The translations under genes were made by a program, and so were the position numbers. A DNA stretch of 64,000 bases from Streptomyces longispororuber. Lineage in GTDB: Bacteria > Actinomycetota > Actinomycetes > Streptomycetales > Streptomycetaceae. Below the pieces are notes generated by a model that saw only the letters and a program-made list of their open reading frames with translations, ran no database searches and was not told the DNA's origin. The stretch covers positions 1-64,000 of the forward strand of contig NZ_BNBT01000029.1 in assembly GCF_014656095.1 (NCBI RefSeq). Reading direction: 5' to 3'. Below, piece by piece: positions 59,665 through 64,000 of this stretch. Every line of letters begins with the position of its first letter. Position 1 is the stretch's first letter.

Positions 59665-59723
59665 CAGCCGTTACGATCCGCGCACCACACAACGCTCCCG
59701 TGGCGGGGGATGAAGGAGACAAG

Positions 59724-61115
59724 GTGCGCATCAAGGGGACAGCGGCGCTGGTCTGTGCGGGACTCGCGGTGGCGGCGCTGCCGGTCGCGGCGGCCGGCGC
59801 CGCCGCGCAGGACGGGACGGCGCGGCAGCGGGCGGCGCAGGAGGACCGGTCCGCGCGGACCGGTGCCGGGCGGGCCGACCGGACCCAGGACATCCGGGCC
59901 CGGCTGGAGAAGATATCCGGCCTGACGGTCGTCTCCGTCACGGACAAGGAGGGGTACCCCTTCTACCACCTGACCTACCGCCAGCCCGTCGACCACAAGC
60001 GCCCGCACGGGGCCTCCTTCTCCCAGCGCCTGACGCTGTGGCACAAGGCCACGGCCAAGCCCACCGTCCTCTACACCACCGGCTACGGCCTGTCCTCCGG
60101 CACCACGGCCCTGACCAAGCTCCTCGACGCCAACCAGGTCAGCGTCGAGCACCGCTACTTCCAGGAGTCCCGGCCCAAGGGCGCGGCGGGCGACGACTGG
60201 ACCAAGATGACCGTCCAGCAGGAAGCCGCCGACGAGCACCGCATCACCCAGGCGCTGCGCACCGTCGAGAAGGGCAAGTGGCTCGGCACGGGCGCCAGCA
60301 AGGGCGGCATGACGGCCACCTACCACGAGCGGTTCCACCCGCGTGACCTGGACGCCGTGGTCGCCTTCGTGGCGCCGAACGACGCGGACAACGAGGACGA
60401 CTCCGGCTACGAGCGCTTCTTCAGGACCGTCGGCACCAAGGAGTGCCGCACCGCCCTGAACGCCGTGCAGCGTGAGATGCTCGCCCGCCGCGCCACGCTC
60501 CTGCCGAAGTTCGAGGCCGACGCCCGGGCGAACGGCCAGACCTTCGAGGAGACCCTCGGCACCACCGACCGCGCCTACGAGTTCGCGGTCCTGGACCAGG
60601 TGTGGAACTTCTGGCAGTCGGACACGGCCGACAACTGCGCGACCGTGCCCGACGCGGGGAAGGCCACCGACGACGAGCTGTACGGCTGGTCGAAGAAGCA
60701 CGGTCTGAGCGTCTACCACGACGAGGAGCTCGGCACCAACGGCTCCGGCCCCTACTACCGCCAGGCCGCCACCCAACTCGGCTGGGCCGACCTGAAGTTC
60801 GGCCACCTCAAGGGCGTGCGCCACCACCCCGGCCTCTACCAGCCGAACTCCGTGCTGCCCGCCGCCATGCGCGGCTCGTACGAGAACCGGACCATCGCCG
60901 ACGTCGACCGCTGGGTGCGGACGCGGGGCCAGCGGATGATGTTCATCTACGGCGAGAACGACCCGTGGAGCGCGGAGCGGTTCACGCCCAGCCACCGCGA
61001 CTCGTACCGCTACGTCGTGCCGGGCGCCAACCACGGCGCCTCCATCGCGAAGCTGCCCGAGCCGCAGCAGTCGCGGGTGATCGCCACCGTCAAGCGCTGG
61101 GCGGGCGTGAAGTAG
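59724..61115 (+). CDS. secreted S37-family tripeptidyl aminopeptidase
   Basis: 463 residues. The signal peptide is about 1-30 (TAALVCAGLAVAALPVAAAGAAAQ), then an Arg/Ala-rich propeptide-like stretch. The S37 domain has FYHLTYRQPVDHKRP, VLYTTGYGLSSGTTAL, VSVEHRYFQESRPKG, nucleophile elbow LGTGASKGGMTATYHERF, FIYGENDPWSAERF (Asp) and VVPGANHGASI (His). These secreted peptidases release N-terminal tripeptides. GTG 59724 is preceded by GGAGA. The 3' end overlaps the convergent MFS gene by 26 bp. Confidence 0.93.
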   Translation: MRIKGTAALVCAGLAVAALPVAAAGAAAQDGTARQRAAQEDRSARTGAGRADRTQDIRARLEKISGLTVVSVTDKEGYPFYHLTYRQPVDHKRPHGASFSQRLTLWHKATAKPTVLYTTGYGLSSGTTALTKLLDANQVSVEHRYFQESRPKGAAGDDWTKMTVQQEAADEHRITQALRTVEKGKWLGTGASKGGMTATYHERFHPRDLDAVVAFVAPNDADNEDDSGYERFFRTVGTKECRTALNAVQREMLARRATLLPKFEADARANGQTFEETLGTTDRAYEFAVLDQVWNFWQSDTADNCATVPDAGKATDDELYGWSKKHGLSVYHDEELGTNGSGPYYRQAATQLGWADLKFGHLKGVRHHPGLYQPNSVLPAAMRGSYENRTIADVDRWVRTRGQRMMFIYGENDPWSAERFTPSHRDSYRYVVPGANHGASIAKLPEPQQSRVIATVKRWAGVK

Positions 61116-62346
61116 GGCCCAGGCGCACCGGGTTGAGCAGGGGCGCGGCGACGGCGAGCCGCGCCCCCGCGCAGAGGACCAGCAGCAGGCGCGGGTCGGC
61201 GAGCTCGACCAGGGCGGCGCCGAGCGCGATGCCGAGGGCCGTCGGCGCCAGGACGAGCGTCTGCGCCGTGGCGACGACCCGCCCCGCGAGCGCGTCCGGC
61301 TCGGCGCGCAGCGCGGCGGTGAGCGCGGCGACCTGCTCGCACACCAGGCCCGCGCCGTGCGCGAGGCACCCCGTCACGACCGCCGCCTCCTGGGGCAGCG
61401 CCTGCATCGCCGCCCCGGCCGCCGTCGAAGCGGCCCCCGCCCCCGCGAGGCGCCGCGCGCCGAGCCGCCGCAGCAGCGCGCCCGCCGCGAGTCCGGCCGC
61501 GACGGAACCCGCGCCCTGCGCGGTGTACAGCACGCCCGTGTACGCGGGGGAGCGGCCGAGCCCCTCCACCAGCGCGTACACCGTGGCGCCGCTGAGCCCC
61601 GCCGTCAGCATGGTGAGGCCGCCCGCGAGGACGAGCGGCAGCGGCCGGGTGGCGTCCCGGTGGTCGCCGCGCCCGGGGTTCGGGGCGCCCGGGGCCCCGG
61701 CCCGCCACAGGAAGCGGGCGCCCGCCGCGGTGCGCCGCCAGGTGCCCGCCGCGCCCGGCGCCGGGCGCCGCTCACGCGTCCGCACGAGCGCGAACAACCC
61801 CGCCGCCAGCAGGAACGTGACCGCGTCGAGCAGCGCCACGGGGCCGCCGCCGTACGCCGCGTACAGGGCCGCGCCGACCGGCGGCGCGACCAGCTTCATG
61901 CCCTCGTTCGCCGCCGTCCGCAGGCCGTTGAAGTCCCCGAGCAGTTCCTCGCCGACGGCCCGGGCCGCCAGCGCGGCCTCCGCCGCGTCCGTGACCACGC
62001 CGCAGGCCCCGTACACCAGGAGGACCGCGAGGAGCAGCCCCACCCGCGCGGCGGAGTCCACCCACAGCACCACCGGGAGCAGCGCGCCGAGCCCCAGGTT
62101 CACGGCGATCAGCAGCGGCCGCCGCCGGACCCGGTCCGCGAGGGCGCCGAGCAGCGGGCCCGCGCACACCGGGAGCCACAGGGCGAGGGCGCACAGCGCC
62201 GCCAGGCCGTCCGAGCCGGTGAGGTCCTTCACCCACACCCCCGCCACCAGCAACAGCGCGGAGCTGCCGAACCCGGAGACCACGACCGCGCCCAGGCACA
62301 GCGCCGCGTCCCGGTCCCGCACGACGTGTCCGATCCTCGTTGTCAT
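61090..62346 (-). CDS. MFS transporter
   Basis: 418 residues with about 11-12 transmembrane segments. Motif-A-like LLGALADRVRRRPLLIAVNLGLG is between helices 2 and 3. The sequence resembles macrolide-efflux (MefA/enterobactin exporter-type) MFS proteins. The middle loop is Arg/Gly/Pro-rich. Substrate unknown. ATG 62346 (MTTRIGHVVRDRDAAL). It converges on the S37 peptidase with coding overlap. Confidence 0.9.
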   Translation of the reverse strand: MTTRIGHVVRDRDAALCLGAVVVSGFGSSALLLVAGVWVKDLTGSDGLAALCALALWLPVCAGPLLGALADRVRRRPLLIAVNLGLGALLPVVLWVDSAARVGLLLAVLLVYGACGVVTDAAEAALAARAVGEELLGDFNGLRTAANEGMKLVAPPVGAALYAAYGGGPVALLDAVTFLLAAGLFALVRTRERRPAPGAAGTWRRTAAGARFLWRAGAPGAPNPGRGDHRDATRPLPLVLAGGLTMLTAGLSGATVYALVEGLGRSPAYTGVLYTAQGAGSVAAGLAAGALLRRLGARRLAGAGAASTAAGAAMQALPQEAAVVTGCLAHGAGLVCEQVAALTAALRAEPDALAGRVVATAQTLVLAPTALGIALGAALVELADPRLLLVLCAGARLAVAAPLLNPVRLGPTSRPPSA

Positions 62347-62496
62347 ACGCCCCGATGCTGGGCGTGAGGCGGTGCGGACGGCATCGGGCGGATGCCTCGT
62401 CCCGGGGTGAACGACCGCCTGAGGAAACGGCGATGAGTCCGCGCGGCCGGGGCAGTCAGGTAAGGAGAAGCACCTAGCGAACCGGAGGAGACCGCC

Positions 62497-63108
62497 ATGC
62501 CGGACACCACGAAGCCAGACCCGCGCGAGCTGCCCGACCTCAGGCCGCAGGCCCGGCTCGTGGCGCGCCTCGCCGCCGCCGTGAAGGAGGACCAGCTCGA
62601 CGACCCGACGCCCTGCCCCGACTACGCGGTGCGCCACCTGCTCGGGCACGTCGTCGGGCTCGCCGAGGCGTTCACCGCCGCCGCGCGGAAGGACTTCGGG
62701 CCGGGCACCGACACCGCACCGACGGCCTCCCTGCCCGACGTGGGCGCCGACTGGCGTGACGAACTGCCGCGCCGCGTCGCCGAGTTGGCCGAGGTGTGGC
62801 GCGACGCCGCCGCCTGGACCGGGCAGACCAGGGCCGGGGGCGTGGACCTGCCCGCCGAGGTGGCCGGGGTCGTGGCGCTGAACGAACTCGTCGTGCACGG
62901 CTGGGACCTGGCCCGGGCCACGGCCCAGGAGTACGCCCCGGACCAGGCGAGCCTCGCCGTCTCCCACGAGCTGCTGTCCGCCTCCGCGGCGGAGCCCCCC
63001 GAGGCGCGGGGCTCGCTCTTCGGGCCGCCGGTGCCGGTCGCCGCGGACGCGCCCCTCCTCGACCGGGTGGTCGCGCTGAGCGGACGGGACCCGGGCTGGC
63101 GGCCGTAG
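62497..63108 (+). CDS. TIGR03086-type metal-binding protein (DinB/mycothiol-dependent fold)
   Basis: 203 residues. DDPTPCPDYAVRHLLGHVVGLAEAFTAAARK with the first His ligand, then LNELVVHGWDLARATAQEY with the second His, fit the MDMPI/DinB four-helix fold that binds a divalent metal. Actinobacterial members are thought to be mycothiol-dependent enzymes, with no defined reaction for this subgroup. A GGAGGAG-like ribosome-binding site precedes ATG 62497. Confidence 0.9.
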   Translation: MPDTTKPDPRELPDLRPQARLVARLAAAVKEDQLDDPTPCPDYAVRHLLGHVVGLAEAFTAAARKDFGPGTDTAPTASLPDVGADWRDELPRRVAELAEVWRDAAAWTGQTRAGGVDLPAEVAGVVALNELVVHGWDLARATAQEYAPDQASLAVSHELLSASAAEPPEARGSLFGPPVPVAADAPLLDRVVALSGRDPGWRP

Positions 63109-63172
63109 CACCGCACCGGCCCGCGCGCCCGGCTCCCCGGCCACCCGGCCCTCCGACCTAGGTTGCGTAACT

Positions 63173-63201
63173 GACTAGGTAGCCATACGGTCTAGCCAGT
63201 C
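63173..63201. promoter_or_regulatory. imperfect inverted repeat, candidate operator
   Basis: GACTAGGTAG (63173-63182) and CTAGCCAGTC (63192-63201) pair at 8 of 10 positions across a 9-bp spacer. TACGGT (63187-63192) inside could be a -10. It lies before the CPBP gene and is of the size bound by TetR-like repressors. Confidence 0.5.
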
Positions 63202-63233
63202 GTACGGATGCCGTACGGATGCCGTACGGATGC
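63201..63233. repeat. three tandem 11-bp units CGTACGGATGC
   Basis: Exact copies at 63201-63211, 63212-63222 and 63223-63233, between the inverted repeat and the leader hairpin of the CPBP gene. Confidence 0.9.
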
Positions 63234-63262
63234 GCGGGCCCGCCGGAGTGGCGGGCCCGCGC
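63232..63262 (+). terminator. strong hairpin in the leader of the CPBP gene
   Basis: A 13-bp perfect stem (63232-63244 with 63250-63262) and a 5-nt loop. It lies 23 bp before the start codon, downstream of the likely promoter. It may be a terminator for read-through from the TIGR03086 gene or a regulatory leader structure. Confidence 0.6.
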
Positions 63263-63285
63263 CCGCACCTGTTTCAGGGGGAACC

Positions 63286-64000
63286 ATGACGATCTCGCCG
63301 GACCTCTCGGCGGCCGGGACGGCCGCCGGGGGCGCGCTCGCCGCCTATCTGCTCCTGGGCGAGCCCTGGCTGGGCCGCCGCATGTACGCGTCGCTCGCCC
63401 GCCACCGGGACGCCCGGCCGCGCGCGCTCGTGCGCTACTTCACGTTCTCGATCGTCTGCTGGTGGGCGCTGGCCGCGTCGGCGGTCGCGGTGCTGCTGCT
63501 CTCCCCGGGCACCTCCGCCGCCGACTTCGGCCTGGCGCCGCCCGACGACGCGGCGTACACCGCGCTGCTCGTCCTGCTCTTCGGCGTCGTCGCCGCCGTG
63601 TCCGGGCGCCACTTCCACGCGCTGGCCCGGCAGGGCAAGCACATCCCCGGCCGCGACGCCGTCGCGGCCATGCTGCCGCGCACCGCGGCCGAGCGGCGCC
63701 TCGCGGTCGCCGCCGCCGTGACCGACGGCCTCTGCGCCGAACTCCTCTACCGGGGCCTGCTCATCGCCTTCGGCGTCGGCGCCCTGGGGCTGCCGCTGTA
63801 CGCGGCCGCCGCGGTGTCGGTGGCCGTCTACGCAGTTGCCGGGTGGTACCAGGGCGGCACCGGCGTCGCCGTCTTCGCCCTCTTCGGGACGCTGCTCACC
63901 GGCCTGTACCTGGCCACCGGCAGCCTGCTCCTGCCCGTCGCCGTACACGTCATGATCTCGGTGCGCGACCTGACGCTCCCGGCGCCCGAACCGGCCCGGG
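63286..64000 (+). CDS. CPBP-family intramembrane protein, partial at the window end
   Basis: 238 codons are present with no stop before 64000. Several hydrophobic helices surround the region VTDGLCAELLYRGLL, which corresponds to CPBP/CAAX-protease motif 1 (EExxxR), but the first Glu is Ala. A later HVMISVRD sits at the position of the His motif. Members are Rce1-like proteases or bacteriocin-immunity-type proteins. The missing Glu makes activity uncertain. GGGGGA precedes ATG 63286. The C-terminus lies outside the window. Confidence 0.8.
   Translation, partial: MTISPDLSAAGTAAGGALAAYLLLGEPWLGRRMYASLARHRDARPRALVRYFTFSIVCWWALAASAVAVLLLSPGTSAADFGLAPPDDAAYTALLVLLFGVVAAVSGRHFHALARQGKHIPGRDAVAAMLPRTAAERRLAVAAAVTDGLCAELLYRGLLIAFGVGALGLPLYAAAAVSVAVYAVAGWYQGGTGVAVFALFGTLLTGLYLATGSLLLPVAVHVMISVRDLTLPAPEPAR

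Overview
The window is chromosomal DNA of a high-GC actinomycete, almost certainly a Streptomyces. Third codon positions are strongly G/C, genes are coupled by ATGA/GTGA overlaps, GTG starts and leaderless-looking genes are common, and the gene neighbourhoods (tkt-tal-zwf-opcA-pgl; sufR-B-D-Rieske-C-S-U-T; the DUF6879/Scr1-like XRE/DUF6415 cassette) are typical of the genus. No rRNA, ordinary tRNA, prophage, insertion sequence or CRISPR array was seen.

Layout. 1-7.7 kb: central carbon metabolism. The end of glucose-6-phosphate isomerase converges on a five-gene pentose-phosphate operon (tkt, tal, zwf, opcA, pgl). 8-15 kb: heme A biosynthesis (ctaB, ctaA) with a degenerate AMP-binding protein, an amidohydrolase, an ABC-2 exporter and an AAC(3)-type acetyltransferase. 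16-22.7 kb: a complete SUF iron-sulfur assembly operon led by its repressor gene sufR. A candidate iron box and a CAAC-N6-GTTG operator lie in front, and a strong terminator ends the operon. 23-26.4 kb: a lower-GC XRE/P-loop/Sel1 protein, then an SMR efflux gene and its TetR regulator under two tandem 18-bp operators. 26.7-36.3 kb: dapD, a sigma/anti-sigma-like pair, a small Cys-rich pair, a SGNH hydrolase, a monooxygenase-like protein, a secreted nuclease and a conserved acidic protein. 36.3-38.5 kb: 2.2 kb without a credible gene, made of three successive repeat arrays with periods of 35, about 79 and about 99 bp. 38.5-40.5 kb: a serine-protease cluster with a free-standing paralogue of the protease N-terminal domain. 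41-43.3 kb: an SDR and a Tat-exported PhoX-type phosphatase with a candidate PHO box. 43.4-45.3 kb: a bacterial Y RNA candidate next to a Ro60 (TROVE) gene. 45.4-48.1 kb: a regulatory cassette of small genes around a Scr1/WhiJ-like XRE protein, one of them apparently frameshifted. 48-54.7 kb: a TerD protein and a DeoR-controlled ABC/dehydrogenase polyol operon. 55-64 kb: a secreted hydrolase, uronate/aldarate catabolic genes, a secreted S37 peptidase, an MFS exporter, a mycothiol-dependent-type enzyme and a partial CPBP membrane protein.

Most notable system: the Y RNA candidate at 43445-43589, just upstream of the Ro60 gene. It contains a T-arm, an acceptor-like stem and a D-arm in circularly permuted order, closed by a 10-bp terminal helix. 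This is the architecture known for YrlA-type bacterial Y RNAs that mimic tRNA, and tRNA finders and ORF callers would miss it. Second is the 2.2-kb stacked minisatellite region at 36.3-38.5 kb. Other testable points are the SufR and TetR operator assignments, the divergent operators of the uronate genes, and the possible frameshift at about 47.35 kb.
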